Below are positions 26,574 to 36,539 of a DNA stretch of 64,000 bases, piece after piece. The first letter of the stretch is position 1, and each line of letters begins with the position of its first letter. The position numbers were made by a program, and so were the translations under genes. The notes below the pieces were generated by a model. That model did not search any database and had not been told where the DNA came from. It saw nothing but the letters and a program-made list of their open reading frames with translations. Source of the stretch: Clostridia bacterium (lineage in GTDB: Bacteria; Bacillota; Clostridia; Oscillospirales; Acutalibacteraceae); NCBI GenBank assembly GCA_900771085.1, contig CAAGMR010000016.1:51562-115561 (forward strand), read 5' to 3'.

Positions 26574-27278
26574 TTAACCCTCAAAGAAACCCTGCTTATA
26601 AGCTTCAAGCTCTTCCTCTGTCATTACGTATTCTTCCAGGTCGTATTCGTCGATGAACTCATCTGTTACGAATGGAACCTGACGGGTAGCTTCGCACTTC
26701 TGGCCATGAGTCCAGAGGGTTGGAGTTATGCGGAGCTCGTAACCGCAGCCCGGGTCAACAGGCCACTCTGTCATTGGAGCCTCAGGAATAGCAAACATTG
26801 ACATGAGAGCGGAAACAACTCCGCCGTGAGTTACAACAGCAGTCTCTGTGATTCCGGTCTTCATCATGCCTTCAACAATTTTAATGAATGCATCGGCGAT
26901 GCGGTCACCGAAGTCGGCATTTGTTTCTCCGTAAGGCGGAGCAACGTTTGGTCCGCCACTGAGCCAGGTAGCAAATTCAAGCTTATCTTTGAGGTCTTCT
27001 GCTGTACAGCCATCAAACTCGCCAAAGTCATACTCGATGAGTTCACGCATTTCAATTGCGTCGTTCTCAGGGAACATAATCTTTGCACTCTGTCTGCAGC
27101 GCTGAAGTGGGCTGGTGAAGACAACCGGCACGTCAGGGTAGGTGCAGTTCTCTTTAAGGAAATTAAGGCTTTCACGTCCGCGTGCTGAGAGAGGAATATC
27201 GCGGTGACCGCAATAGGTTCCATCGTAGTTCGCAGATGTGAGACCATGTCTGTAAAGATATAGTGTATAAGTTTTCAT
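26574..27278 (-). CDS. Histidine phosphatase family protein (phosphoglycerate mutase-like)
   Basis: This 234-residue protein has the phosphohistidine motif LYLYRHGLTSANYDGTYCGH near the start, FTSPLQRCRQSA (second Arg), a Y-D-F-G-E-F-D-G motif and AVVTHGGVVSALM (second catalytic His). The family includes phosphoglycerate mutases and cobalamin or sugar-phosphate phosphatases; this member's substrate is not evident. AAGGAGGAACCC precedes the ATG. It diverges from the XRE regulator gene. Confidence 0.9.
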   Translation of the reverse strand: MKTYTLYLYRHGLTSANYDGTYCGHRDIPLSARGRESLNFLKENCTYPDVPVVFTSPLQRCRQSAKIMFPENDAIEMRELIEYDFGEFDGCTAEDLKDKLEFATWLSGGPNVAPPYGETNADFGDRIADAFIKIVEGMMKTGITETAVVTHGGVVSALMSMFAIPEAPMTEWPVDPGCGYELRITPTLWTHGQKCEATRQVPFVTDEFIDEYDLEEYVMTEEELEAYKQGFFEG

Positions 27279-27288
27279 GGGTTCCTCC

Positions 27289-27317
27289 TTGAAAAGCTCG
27301 AATAATAAAATTATACT
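27289..27317 (+). promoter_or_regulatory. Predicted promoter of the XRE regulator, overlapping a divergent minus 10
   Basis: TTGAAA (27289-27294), a 17-base spacer and TATACT (27312-27317) face the regulator gene. A perfect TATAAT on the minus strand occupies 27310-27315, facing the histidine phosphatase gene. The two minus 10 elements overlap. Confidence 0.55.
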
Positions 27318-27348
27318 AAATGTAATATTGTTGAAAGGTTTGATTGAT

Positions 27349-27957
27349 GTGACAAACTCACCGTACTCCGCGCGTTTAAGTGAACTCAGAAAGGCGAGAA
27401 ACTTAAGCCAGAAGCAGGCATCTAATGATCTTGGAATATCACAGGCACTGTTGTCCCATTATGAGAAGGGGATTCGAGAGCCGGGACTGGATTTCATTGT
27501 AAAAGCAGCAGATTATTATGAGGTAAGCTGCGATTACATACTCGGTCATGCGACCTCAAACTCACTTCTCAACCGAAATGAATCAATAGTCGATGTTGAG
27601 TCGGACAAATACCTTTCAGAAATGACAATCATCCGTGCAGCTCTTGCTGTCGGTAAGGCAATTGAAGAGCATCCGGATTTACAGGATTATTATTTCCAGA
27701 TTCTTACCGGTGCAACTTACATGATAAATTTTGCCGCTGTCAAAAACGGTGCGCTTCCTCGCACCTGGCTTGGCAATGGTTCCGATAACCCTGCTCAGCT
27801 CAAGTTCCTCGCAAACTCAATGTCCGAGGCAATTGACAGTGTTCCCGATGCCATCGGTGAGGCAGAGGGCAGCGACCAGACACCACCGCAGTGCGTAAGC
27901 ACATTGTCGGCATATATCAACGATTTCATCAACCTTAAAGTTGCCGAACTAATGTAA
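27349..27957 (+). CDS. XRE-family helix-turn-helix regulator
   Basis: This 202-residue protein has an N-terminal lambda-repressor-like HTH (LSELRKARNLSQKQASNDLG, then QALLSHYEKGIREPGLDF) and the YEVSCDYILGHA segment typical of XRE proteins. The helical C-terminal part (about residues 85-200) is not recognised and may bind a ligand or form dimers. I choose GTG 27349: AAAGG lies ten bases upstream and V-T-N-S-P-Y-S-A-R-L precedes the HTH. A longer start would cross the predicted promoter. It may regulate itself and the divergent phosphatase pair. Confidence 0.82.
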   Translation: MTNSPYSARLSELRKARNLSQKQASNDLGISQALLSHYEKGIREPGLDFIVKAADYYEVSCDYILGHATSNSLLNRNESIVDVESDKYLSEMTIIRAALAVGKAIEEHPDLQDYYFQILTGATYMINFAAVKNGALPRTWLGNGSDNPAQLKFLANSMSEAIDSVPDAIGEAEGSDQTPPQCVSTLSAYINDFINLKVAELM

Positions 27958-27990
27958 CAGATTTTAACATAATAAAAAGCCAAAATAAAG

Positions 27991-28031
27991 GGAAGCGGAG
28001 CGCAATATGCGTTCCGCTTCCATCTTTTTTT
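27991..28031 (+). terminator. Terminator after the XRE regulator
   Basis: GGAAGCGGAGCGCA (27991-28004), loop ATA and TGCGTTCCGCTTCC (28008-28021) form a 14-base-pair stem with one G-T pair, followed by a T run (28024-28031). It may also slow the converging glg transcript. Confidence 0.82.
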
Positions 28032-28045
28032 AAAATATAAAAATG

Positions 28046-29473
28046 TTATGACATTGCTTCCTTATACATGTCAATGTAAAGACCTGCTGACTTGTTCCAG
28101 CTGTTGTCTGAACGCATTGCGCGATCGACAACATCAGCCCATGCTTCTTTGTCGTTGTAATAAAGATCAATGCTGCGGGTGATAGCCCAAAGCATATCAT
28201 GAGCGTTATAAGTCTTGAATGTGAAGCCGTTTCCAAGTCCGTCTCCACAGTCAGATACAGAGTCCTTGAGACCGCCGGTCTCACGAACGATTGGAACTGT
28301 ACCGTAACGGAGAGCAATCATCTGAGAAAGTCCGCATGGCTCTGCCTTTGATGGCATGAGGAACATGTCGCATCCTGCGTAAATCTTTCTGGAGAGTGCA
28401 GAGTTGAATCCGATCTCAGCTCTGAACTTATCAGGATGACGCTGAGCAACACCTCGGAAGAAGTCTTCGTACTGGCTGTCACCTGTACCAAGAACTACCA
28501 TACGAACTTCGGTGTTATAAAGGAGCTCATCAAGAACTGCCTGAACAAGGTCAAGGCCCTTGTGAGAAACGAGTCGTGAAATAAGACCGATGATTGGAAC
28601 ATCCGGCTTGTGCTCAAAACCGAAGAGTTCTTCGAGAGCAGCCTTGTCTTTAGCCTTCGCACTCTTTCTGCCGGCAGAGTAATGGAAGTCAATTGCCTTG
28701 TCCTTCCATGGATTGTAGCTTTCAACGTCGATACCGTTGAGTATACCTGTAAGCTTCCAGAGATTTTTGTGAAGGATGTTATCAAGGCCATGGCTATACC
28801 AAGGGTCAAGAATCTCGTTGGCATAGGTTGGTGATACGGTTGTAACTTTGTTACAGCACTCAATTGCACCCTTTGAGAAGTTTGCAAGACCATCGTTTTC
28901 GATGAGAGAGAAGTCTCTTGCATCAAGTCCTACAACTTCATTGAGAATATCCATGCCATAGAGGCCCTGATACTGAATATTGTGAATAGTATAAACAGTT
29001 CTGATATTTTCATATCCCGGAGCATCTTTGTAGAAGCAGTTGTAGTAAATAGGGATAAGTGCTGTCTGCCAGTCGTTACAGTGGATGATATCAGGCTTGA
29101 AGTCATCGAGATGAGATATTGTGTCGAGAACTGCTTTTGAGAAGAATGCAAAGCGCTCGGCATCATCGTAATAGCCATAAAGTCCACTGCGCTTGAAGTA
29201 GTACTCGTTATCAACAAGATAATAAGTTACGCCATCGGCTTCTGCTTCAAAAATTCCGCAATACTGTCTTCTCCAGGCAACAGATACATCAAAGTTGAAA
29301 AGATAAGTCATCTTCTCGCGTGCCTCATCACTTACTGAACCGTAAAGTGGGAGGATAACGCGGACATCAATACCTTTTTTCTTTAAAGCTTTTGGAAGAG
29401 CACCTGCTACTTCTGCAAGACCGCCGCTTACAGCGAATGGAACTGCCTCACTGGCAGCAAATAATATTTTCAT
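28046..29473 (-). CDS. glgA: Glycogen synthase (ADP-glucose, GT5)
   Basis: This 475-residue enzyme extends alpha-1,4-glucan chains from ADP-glucose. It opens MKILFAASEAVPFAVSGGLA and has IHCNDWQTALIPIY, TIHNIQYQG, GLISRLVSHKGLDL and the C-terminal PSKAEPCGLSQMIALRYG donor-site motif. The usual N-terminal K-T-G-G reads V-S-G-G here, a variant I believe occurs in other Clostridia. The start has GGAGGT upstream. It is the last gene of glgB-glgC-glgD-glgA, 21 bases after glgD. Confidence 0.95.
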   Translation of the reverse strand: MKILFAASEAVPFAVSGGLAEVAGALPKALKKKGIDVRVILPLYGSVSDEAREKMTYLFNFDVSVAWRRQYCGIFEAEADGVTYYLVDNEYYFKRSGLYGYYDDAERFAFFSKAVLDTISHLDDFKPDIIHCNDWQTALIPIYYNCFYKDAPGYENIRTVYTIHNIQYQGLYGMDILNEVVGLDARDFSLIENDGLANFSKGAIECCNKVTTVSPTYANEILDPWYSHGLDNILHKNLWKLTGILNGIDVESYNPWKDKAIDFHYSAGRKSAKAKDKAALEELFGFEHKPDVPIIGLISRLVSHKGLDLVQAVLDELLYNTEVRMVVLGTGDSQYEDFFRGVAQRHPDKFRAEIGFNSALSRKIYAGCDMFLMPSKAEPCGLSQMIALRYGTVPIVRETGGLKDSVSDCGDGLGNGFTFKTYNAHDMLWAITRSIDLYYNDKEAWADVVDRAMRSDNSWNKSAGLYIDMYKEAMS

Positions 29474-29494
29474 TTTGCAATACCTCCGGTTGTC

Positions 29495-30613
29495 TTAGAC
29501 AACAACGTTCTTGGTTATATAAATCGGGTATGTTGGGTCGCCGCTAAGTGTTCGACCGGATGAAACAGATACATTTTTATCTGTGATTATGCTGTTTACT
29601 GTTGCCCCTGCACTAACCTTTGTTCCCTGCATGAGGATACAGTTTTTAACGACAGCGCCCTTTTCAACAACAACGCCGCGGAACAGGAGAGAGTTCTCAA
29701 CAGTTCCCTCGATGATACAGCCGTCAGCGATGAGAGAGTTTGATGTCTTGCAGCCCTCACCGTAAATAGCAGGTACGTTATCGTGAATCTTTGTGGAAAT
29801 AGGTGCGTCGTTTGAAAGAAGAGCAAGTCTGTTTTCAGGCTTTAAGAGATCCATGCTTACATCGTAGTAGCTCTGGAGAGAGTCAAACATCTTTGCATAG
29901 CCCGGAATTTCATATCCGAAAATCTTAAGGTCTTTTATATGAGACTGAATTACATCTCTTGAGAAGTCATAAGAGCCTTTTGCAATAGCGCCCTTGACGA
30001 GTGTCTGAAGAAGAGTCTTTCTCATGACATAGATGTTGAATGAATAGTTGCCTTCCTCACCGTCCTCGCCGTCTGAGATGGAAAGGTCAATGATTCTGCC
30101 GTTTTCATCCATGTTGAATACTTCGAGGTCTTCAACCTTTGGAACCGGACCGTTCTTGTAACAGATTGTGATATCTGCTCCGACTTCATCATGGTAGTCG
30201 AAGAGCTCTGTAAAATCAAAGTTGTAAACAGCGTTTGCGTCTGTGATAACAACATATTCCTGACGTGATCTCTTAAGGAACTCAAGTGTGCTGTAAAGAG
30301 ATTCAACCTTTGAGTTGCCGCCAACACGAGAAGACTCGTTATATGGCGGAAGGAGGAAGAGACCTTCGTTCTTTCTTGCAAGGTCCCAAGGCTTACCTGA
30401 ACCAACATGGTCCATAAGTGACTGATAGTTGTCACGAGTTACGATACCAACCTGAGTGATACCGGCATTAACCATATTTGAAAGAGGGAAGTCGATGAAG
30501 CGATAGCGGCATCCGAAAGGAACTGAAGCCATTGTACGAATGGCTGTGAGATCGCTTAAGGTATGGTCATAAGTCTGGGCCTGAATGATACCCAATACAT
30601 TATTTGCTCTCAT
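29495..30613 (-). CDS. glgD: Glucose-1-phosphate adenylyltransferase subunit GlgD
   Basis: This 372-residue protein is a GlgC paralogue. The N-terminal nucleotidyltransferase part keeps [19 protein letters not shown], but the opening G-G-x-G-T-R-L loop is replaced by [10 protein letters not shown]. That loss is typical of GlgD, a regulatory subunit that makes a hetero-oligomer with GlgC. A left-handed beta-helix tail is visible ([20 protein letters not shown]). Its start overlaps the end of glgC by 14 bases. Confidence 0.93.
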   Translation of the reverse strand: MRANNVLGIIQAQTYDHTLSDLTAIRTMASVPFGCRYRFIDFPLSNMVNAGITQVGIVTRDNYQSLMDHVGSGKPWDLARKNEGLFLLPPYNESSRVGGNSKVESLYSTLEFLKRSRQEYVVITDANAVYNFDFTELFDYHDEVGADITICYKNGPVPKVEDLEVFNMDENGRIIDLSISDGEDGEEGNYSFNIYVMRKTLLQTLVKGAIAKGSYDFSRDVIQSHIKDLKIFGYEIPGYAKMFDSLQSYYDVSMDLLKPENRLALLSNDAPISTKIHDNVPAIYGEGCKTSNSLIADGCIIEGTVENSLLFRGVVVEKGAVVKNCILMQGTKVSAGATVNSIITDKNVSVSSGRTLSGDPTYPIYITKNVVV

Positions 30614-31826
30614 ATGTTTCGCCCTCCTTTACATTTTCTGCAACCATTACATTTGCAGGAACTGTTGCATCTTTGCCGATTTCGATGCCTGCGCCTACAA
30701 CGGCAACGCCCCATGCATCTGCCTCTGTCTCTGCAGGTGTGGTGCCTACCTTTGCGCCTTCGGCAATTACAGCATCTTCCGCAATGATTGAATAGCTTAC
30801 GCTTGCGCCCTTCTTAACGGTAGCGCCCGGCATGATGATTGAGTACTTGACGTCTGCGCCTTCTTCGACTGTTGCGTTAGGGAAGAGTACAGACCAGTCA
30901 ACACTACCTGCAACCTGACAGCCTTCTGTTACCATTGAGTTTTCTACCTTTGCAGTGTCAGCGATATACTGAGGAGCTGCACTTGGACTCTTTGCGTAAA
31001 TCTTCCAGTTCTTGTCATTGAGGTTGATTCCGCTTGTTGGGGAAAGAATATCCATGTTTGCTTCCCAGAGACTGTCGATTGTTCCAACGTCTCTCCAGTA
31101 GCCATCAAACTGGTAAGCAACCATTTTTTCTCCGGCATTGTGCATTGCAGGAATTACGTCATGACCAAAGTCATTGCCTGACTCAGGGTTTTCCTCATCT
31201 GCTATGAGATAAGCGCGAAGCTTTTCCCATGTGAAAATGTAGATACCCATAGAAGCTTTATTGGAACGAGGATTCTTTGGCTTTTCCTCGAATTCGGAAA
31301 TAGTACCGTCATCGTTTACAAGCATGAGACCAAAACGTGAAGCTTCAGCCCATTCAACTTCTCTCATTGCGATTGTGCAGGCAGCTTCCTGTTCCTTGTG
31401 GTAAGCAAGCATTTCTGCGTAGTCCATCTTATAGATGTGGTCACCGGAAAGGATTACAACATATTCCGGGTCATACTTATCGATAAAATGAATATTCTGG
31501 TAAATGGCATTTGCTGTGCCTTTGTACCATTCGGAACCCTTAATCTGCTGATAAGGAGAGAGAACGTGAACACCACCATCACGTCTGTCAAGATCCCAAG
31601 GCTCGCCATTGCCAATGTAGTCGTTGAGTTCAAGAGGCTGATACTGTGTAAGAACACCAACGGTATAAATGCCGGAGTTTACGCAGTTTGAAAGAGGGAA
31701 GTCGATGATTCGATACTTTCCTCCGAAAGGAACGGCAGGTTTTGCAATCTTATGGGTAAGAATACCAAGTCTGCTTCCCTGTCCGCCGGCCAGCAGCATT
31801 GAAATACATTCATTTTTATGCGCCAT
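30600..31826 (-). CDS. glgC: Glucose-1-phosphate adenylyltransferase, catalytic subunit
   Basis: This 408-residue enzyme makes ADP-glucose, the rate-setting step of bacterial glycogen synthesis. It has the intact loop [51 protein letters not shown] and [21 protein letters not shown] beta-helix C-terminal domain follows ([20 protein letters not shown]). AAAGGAGATATACTT precedes the ATG. It lies 14 bases downstream of glgB and overlaps glgD. Confidence 0.96.
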   Translation of the reverse strand: MAHKNECISMLLAGGQGSRLGILTHKIAKPAVPFGGKYRIIDFPLSNCVNSGIYTVGVLTQYQPLELNDYIGNGEPWDLDRRDGGVHVLSPYQQIKGSEWYKGTANAIYQNIHFIDKYDPEYVVILSGDHIYKMDYAEMLAYHKEQEAACTIAMREVEWAEASRFGLMLVNDDGTISEFEEKPKNPRSNKASMGIYIFTWEKLRAYLIADEENPESGNDFGHDVIPAMHNAGEKMVAYQFDGYWRDVGTIDSLWEANMDILSPTSGINLNDKNWKIYAKSPSAAPQYIADTAKVENSMVTEGCQVAGSVDWSVLFPNATVEEGADVKYSIIMPGATVKKGASVSYSIIAEDAVIAEGAKVGTTPAETEADAWGVAVVGAGIEIGKDATVPANVMVAENVKEGETYESK

Positions 31827-31840
31827 AAGTATATCTCCTT

Positions 31841-33799
31841 TTAACTTTTGTTTTGCTTATTATCCTTTTTGGCAGGAGCCTTGGCTATCTGCCTCAGGAA
31901 TATGCCGGAGTTTCCGGCAAGTGTAAGGCTAAGACTCGCGTCTTTGCCGTGAATGGCTTCATCTACGGTTTCGATTGTTCCCACTGATCCGACGCCTGTT
32001 CCGCCATAACGCGGATCGTCGGAAGTGAAAACAACCTCGTAGGTTCCTGCAGGAACACCAATGTGATAATTTTCGCGGTCAACCTTTGTGAAGTTTAAAG
32101 CGACGATTATCTCATTTTCATTTTCATCCTTTCTCTTGTAGGCAAGGACGGAGTTGGTGTTGTCGTCAGGTATTATCCATTCAAAGCCTTCCCAGCTGTA
32201 GTCAATCTGCCACAGTTCGGGATTGTCTTTATAAAAGGTATTAAGGTCTTTTACAAAGAGCTGAAGCTTTTTGTGCATGTCATAGTCGAGCAGGTTCCAG
32301 TCAAGCTGAGACTTGTAATCCCATTCGCTGAACTGGCCAAACTCCGAACCCATAAACAGAAGCTTTTTGCCCGGGTGAGAATACATGTATGAAAGCATGG
32401 AACGCACACCTGCAAATTTCTCAGCGTACTGTACAGGGTCATCCGGATTACCCGGGTGTTTATTGATGAGAGAGCCTTTGCCGTGGACGACCTCATCGTG
32501 AGAGATCGGGAGGACAAAGTTCTCGGAGAATGCATAGAAGAATGAAAATGTAAGAGCGTCGTGATTGTACTTTCTTGAAAGTCCGTCAAGGTTGAAGTAA
32601 CGGATGACGTCATTCATCCAACCCATGTTCCACTTGAAGTTGAAGCCGAGGCCGCCCATGTCGGCCGGTCTCGTGACGTTTGGCCATGCCGTGCTTTCTT
32701 CGGCAATCATCATTACATCGTCATATTCTCTGAAAACGGCTTCGTTGAGTTTCTGCATGAAGGCAACTGCCTCAAGATTCTCTTTGCCGCCATGGATGTT
32801 AGGTATCCATTCACCGTCTTCACGGTCATAGTTGAGATAAAGCATAGAAGCAACAGCGTCTACGCGAATGCCATCGATATGGTATTTTTCAAACCAGAAC
32901 ATGGCGTTGGAAACAAGGAAACTCTGAACTTCATTTTTGCCATAGTCAAAAACTCTTGTTCCCCATGTTTTATGTTCGCCTTTTCGAGGGTCCTCATATT
33001 CATAACAAGGCTGACCGTCAAATTCGTAGAGGCCATTGGCGTCTTTAGGGAAGTGCGCCGGAACCCAGTCAAGAATTACGCCGATACCCGCTTTGTGGCA
33101 GGTGTCGATGAGGTACATGAGGTCTGCCGGAGTACCGTAACGGGATGTCGCCGAATAATAACCGCAAACCTGATAGCCCCAGGATCCGTCAAACGGATAC
33201 TCGGAAAGAGGCATAAACTCAATGTGGGTATAGCCCATTTCCTTAACATATGGAACAAGCTCATCGGCAAGTTTTCTGTAAGAGAATGTATTGCCGTCTT
33301 CGTAACGTTTCCATGAGCCGGCATGAACTTCATATATGTTCACCGGGGAATCATAAACCCTGGTCTGTTTTCTCGTTTTCAGCCATTCATCGTCTGTCCA
33401 GGCATAGGCGTCATCAAGTTCATAAAACTTGCTTGCTGTTCCGGGACGGGTTTCCATATGAAATCCGTAAGGGTCGCTTTTAAGAAGGTCATTCCCGTTC
33501 GGAAGGGTTATACAGTATTTATAAAGAGCATATTCTTCGATGAGGTCGCCGGGAACACAAGCCTCCCAGATACTGTCACTGATTTTGCTCATTGGGGTTT
33601 TGCGCGGATCCCATTCATTGTAGTCGCCAACAACGCTGACAGACGCAGCATGAGGAGCCCAGACACGAAAATAAACATCACTGTCTGAGCCGTCTTCGGT
33701 GTAGACTCTGTGAGCTCCCATGAACTCATAAGCCTTCGCATTATTTCCCTGATGAAAAAGGTATAAAGGATAGTCCAAATCGATGTATTTGCTAGCCAT
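31841..33799 (-). CDS. glgB: 1,4-alpha-glucan branching enzyme (GH13)
   Basis: This 652-residue enzyme introduces alpha-1,6 branches into glycogen. An N-terminal CBM48 region ([21 protein letters not shown]) precedes the GH13 barrel. Barrel motifs are [23 protein letters not shown] (nucleophile Asp), [10 protein letters not shown] (acid/base Glu) and [15 protein letters not shown]. An all-beta C-terminal domain closes the protein. The last residues ([13 protein letters not shown]) are a basic tail. It is the first gene of the glycogen operon, preceded by a predicted promoter and a leader of about 90 bases. Confidence 0.96.
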   Translation of the reverse strand: MASKYIDLDYPLYLFHQGNNAKAYEFMGAHRVYTEDGSDSDVYFRVWAPHAASVSVVGDYNEWDPRKTPMSKISDSIWEACVPGDLIEEYALYKYCITLPNGNDLLKSDPYGFHMETRPGTASKFYELDDAYAWTDDEWLKTRKQTRVYDSPVNIYEVHAGSWKRYEDGNTFSYRKLADELVPYVKEMGYTHIEFMPLSEYPFDGSWGYQVCGYYSATSRYGTPADLMYLIDTCHKAGIGVILDWVPAHFPKDANGLYEFDGQPCYEYEDPRKGEHKTWGTRVFDYGKNEVQSFLVSNAMFWFEKYHIDGIRVDAVASMLYLNYDREDGEWIPNIHGGKENLEAVAFMQKLNEAVFREYDDVMMIAEESTAWPNVTRPADMGGLGFNFKWNMGWMNDVIRYFNLDGLSRKYNHDALTFSFFYAFSENFVLPISHDEVVHGKGSLINKHPGNPDDPVQYAEKFAGVRSMLSYMYSHPGKKLLFMGSEFGQFSEWDYKSQLDWNLLDYDMHKKLQLFVKDLNTFYKDNPELWQIDYSWEGFEWIIPDDNTNSVLAYKRKDENENEIIVALNFTKVDRENYHIGVPAGTYEVVFTSDDPRYGGTGVGSVGTIETVDEAIHGKDASLSLTLAGNSGIFLRQIAKAPAKKDNKQNKS

Positions 33800-33893
33800 A
33801 CCGTTACCTCTTTTTCGAAATTTCTGATTTTTTCGCCGAAAAGTTTAATCAAAATGTATGAAAATTGGTGCCAAAAACCCAGTTTCTTTATTT

Positions 33894-33922
33894 ATAATAA
33901 CAGATGAAAAAGCTGCCTTCAA
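33894..33922 (-). promoter_or_regulatory. Predicted promoter of the glg operon
   Basis: On the minus strand, TTGAAG (33917-33922), a 17-base spacer and TATTAT (33894-33899) lie about 100 bases before glgB. Confidence 0.55.
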
Positions 33923-34027
33923 GGAGCATGTTAACGCAAATAAAACGAATTGTTTGTGTAAAACATACAAAATAGTTTTTTTCTTATTAAAAAAGAACAA
34001 GTATTGATGAAATGATGCCGTTTTCTC

Positions 34028-34056
34028 TTGATTTTAAAAATTAGTTATAGTACAAT
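34028..34056 (+). promoter_or_regulatory. Predicted promoter of the 34.1 kb membrane protein gene
   Basis: TTGATT (34028-34033), a 17-base spacer and TACAAT (34051-34056) lie about 65 bases before the ATG at 34120. Confidence 0.55.
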
Positions 34057-34119
34057 TTTAACAAATTGGATAGATTTTTCTGCTCAATCAAATTTATTTA
34101 GTGAAAGTGAGGGAGCGAT

Positions 34120-34800
34120 ATGGACGAGAGGAGACGCACCATATCCTCTGAGGATTCTATGGTTGGCGAGGCACTTCTTAGAGTATCCAACACTCTTGAA
34201 GCACAGCGCTTAACAAAATCCTTGGATTATCAAGAGAAACTTAGAACAAGATCAAACATCAGACTTATCCTTGCAATTATCTGCATGGTACTTGCAGCAG
34301 GCCTTCTGATTGTTGGCGTAGTAACACTTATTGTGCTTCTCAGATACGCTGATCCTGTTCTTGACACAGTAGTTCCATTCCTTAAGAATGTACTTGGCGG
34401 AGTTAACACAATGTTCGAGTCTCTCACAGAGACAGTAACATACCTCCCAGTTCTTACAGAACAGATTACAAGACTTATGGAAGACGTTATTAAGATGCTC
34501 GATGGTCTTTCAGCTACAGACATCGCTGGTATGCTCGGTTATGTTACTGATACACTCGGTACAGTACTTGGCGGTCTTGGCAAAGTGGACTTTGCTGGCG
34601 ACATTAATACAATTTCCGGTATGGCTTCCGACACACTTAGCGTTCTTGCTAAGGGTACAGATGCTCTTTCATCAGTTGCTGGCGCAGCTCTTACTGGTGA
34701 TAACATCAAAGCAACAGCTGATGCAGTAGGTACAGTAGCAAGCAGCTCAGCAAGCATTGCTGGTTCAGTAGCAGATGCTCTTGCAGGTTTTGCCGGCTAA
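34120..34800 (+). CDS. Hypothetical single-pass membrane protein
   Basis: This 226-residue protein has a charged N-terminus (MDERRRTISSEDSMVGEALL), one strong membrane segment (residues about 47-75, LAIICMVLAAGLLIVGVVTL) and a long amphipathic helical tail. The tail is rich in Ala, Gly, Thr and Ser with heptad-like spacing (TMFESLTETVTYLP, SGMASDTLSVLAKGTDALSS) and few charges. No enzyme motif is seen. GGGAGC lies before the ATG. It is a single-gene unit with its own predicted promoter and terminator. An envelope or stress-scaffold role is only a guess. Confidence 0.8.
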   Translation: MDERRRTISSEDSMVGEALLRVSNTLEAQRLTKSLDYQEKLRTRSNIRLILAIICMVLAAGLLIVGVVTLIVLLRYADPVLDTVVPFLKNVLGGVNTMFESLTETVTYLPVLTEQITRLMEDVIKMLDGLSATDIAGMLGYVTDTLGTVLGGLGKVDFAGDINTISGMASDTLSVLAKGTDALSSVAGAALTGDNIKATADAVGTVASSSASIAGSVADALAGFAG

Positions 34801-34843
34801 TTATTACCAATTAAACTGAGCAGATTCAATTAACAATTAAAAA

Positions 34844-34876
34844 CCACCATGCTTTTGCATGGTGGTTTTCTTTTTG
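34844..34876. terminator. Bidirectional terminator
   Basis: CCACCATGC (34844-34852), loop TTTT and GCATGGTGG (34857-34865) are followed by TTTTC-TTTTT. A run of A on the left serves the minus strand. The flanking genes converge. Confidence 0.87.
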
Positions 34877-34891
34877 TCCGGAACCTAAGGC

Positions 34892-36520
34892 TTACGCCTT
34901 AGGTTCTTCGTTTTCAATTGTTTCTACAGGGTCCGGAGTAATCTCTTCTGATTCGAGAGGTTCTGATACATTCTGAGTATCTTTCTCTGCAAGGAAGGCA
35001 TCAAGTCTGTTCCTGAGGTCTTCATATGTTTCGTTATCAAGAGACTCTTCGTCTTTTACTTCTTCCTCGATACCGAGGTTCTCTTTAAGAGCAGTTGTAG
35101 CATTGTCCATGGTTATCGGTTTGATTGAACCGTCCATGCTTGTCTTTGCTGCCTGAAGGTTTTCTTCGGACTGCTGCTTATAGTGTTCCTTCATTTCTTT
35201 ACGCTCTTTGCGTGAAGCTCTTTTCTTATTAATGATTCTGAGAAGGATGATAGCAATAAGACCAAGTATGAGAATTGCAATTACTGCAATAATGATTATC
35301 TTCCAGATTGGAGTATGAATCTTTTCAACTTCCTGACCATATTCAAGAGCGTCTATGCTTTCCTGAAGATCAAATCTAGCTTTGTCGAGTTCTGTGAGAG
35401 ATACGGCTCCGGTTGCTGAAACTTCCTCAGCTTCTTTGAGAGCTGATTTTAAAGCTTTTGCTGTATCTTTGGAGTAATTGTTTAAGTTGATTGTCTGTGC
35501 CTGTGTAATGAGAGATGTAAGAGCTGCGCGATAGCTTTCAACACTCTTTACATAGTCTGCAAGTTCTTTTGGATAGTCTGTCTTGATTACGTTGTATCCG
35601 AGGTTGATGAGTTCTTCCCATCCGGCGATGCGGTCTTCGTGCTCTCCACTTGTTGCGAAGGTTGTCGCATCGACCATTGCTCGTCCGTTGCTCTCAAACT
35701 TCTTCATTGTAGAAGTTTTAAAGATGGATGAGTAATTGTTTTTTGATTCAAGGAGTACACAATCGGCTCCGGCATCAATAGCATCCTTTACGAATGTCTT
35801 TGAGTTACCGTCTGTTGTGCCATCCTTGAACTCTGCTGTGATGTGGCAGATTGGTGTGCCGGTTTCATCAGCAAATGTTCTGATGGCTTCGGTGTTGCCT
35901 GCACCACCGAGAATGATTACATCGCATACACCGTAGCTTCTGGCGAGAGTGTTAATCTCGGCAGCATACTTAAAGCCGTTTTCAATATAAAGAATGATAT
36001 TGTCTTTTGAAACTTCAAGAGCATCCTCGAGAGACATGATTGTTGACTTTGAAGCCTTGCGTTTGTCTCCGCCTCGAGAGTTTCTTAATACAAATCCGTT
36101 CTGAAGTTCCTCAAGAGTGTAATCAGATACGTTTCCTGCTGCAGGTCCTTTGGTATGGAGGTCTATACACATACGTTCAAGAGTCTTGTCTTCAAAGAAT
36201 ACGAACTTCTTGTCCTTTGTTTTGCGAACTGACATTGAAACAATCTGAACATTGTTGTCGATGCAGTACTGAAGTCCTTCTTTGGAATCCTCAGGATAAA
36301 GGCGAGGGTATCCGTTGTCTGCCATTACCATAACACCGCCGTTGGCGTTGTTGTAGCCGGTGATGATGCTGTCTACCGGCCTTGAAACCTGCTCCTTTTC
36401 ATCCGATGAGCTGTCCTGTTTGTTTCCGATAGGGAATTCAATCGCGAATGCGGAAAGTGAAAGGGTCAGCATCATGACGAGAGAAAGGATGATAGCCAGA
36501 AATTTCTTGCTGTTTTTCAT
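34892..36520 (-). CDS. Membrane-anchored GDPD-like pseudoenzyme
   Basis: This 542-residue protein starts at ATG 36520 (GGAG eight bases upstream) and opens with a signal-like segment (FLAIILSLVMMLTLSLSAFA). Residues about 50-330 follow the glycerophosphodiester phosphodiesterase barrel pattern, but the catalytic positions are changed. A-H-R-G is ADNG (67-70), P-E-N-T is PEDS (76-79), the metal-binding E-x-D is SMS (95-97) and H-D is ED (110-111). A helical spacer, a membrane segment (about 405-428) and an acidic cytoplasmic tail follow. It is probably non-catalytic. It ends the mltG-like/exonuclease/degV operon. Confidence 0.78.
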   Translation of the reverse strand: MKNSKKFLAIILSLVMMLTLSLSAFAIEFPIGNKQDSSSDEKEQVSRPVDSIITGYNNANGGVMVMADNGYPRLYPEDSKEGLQYCIDNNVQIVSMSVRKTKDKKFVFFEDKTLERMCIDLHTKGPAAGNVSDYTLEELQNGFVLRNSRGGDKRKASKSTIMSLEDALEVSKDNIILYIENGFKYAAEINTLARSYGVCDVIILGGAGNTEAIRTFADETGTPICHITAEFKDGTTDGNSKTFVKDAIDAGADCVLLESKNNYSSIFKTSTMKKFESNGRAMVDATTFATSGEHEDRIAGWEELINLGYNVIKTDYPKELADYVKSVESYRAALTSLITQAQTINLNNYSKDTAKALKSALKEAEEVSATGAVSLTELDKARFDLQESIDALEYGQEVEKIHTPIWKIIIIAVIAILILGLIAIILLRIINKKRASRKERKEMKEHYKQQSEENLQAAKTSMDGSIKPITMDNATTALKENLGIEEEVKDEESLDNETYEDLRNRLDAFLAEKDTQNVSEPLESEEITPDPVETIENEEPKA

Positions 36521-36539
36521 TATTTCATCTCCATATTTA

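Larger units (their letters stand above)
33800..34119. other. Divergent intergenic region between glgB and a membrane protein gene
   Basis: This 320-base AT-rich stretch holds two predicted promoters pointing outward (33894-33922 minus, 34028-34056 plus). Between them I see only AT-rich sequence with T and A runs, and no clear hairpin, ORF or RNA gene. Confidence 0.7.

Noticed and set aside
29495..30613. GlgD as a decayed glgC copy
   Set aside because: Loss of the N-terminal nucleotide loop is normal for GlgD regulatory subunits, and the reading frame is intact.
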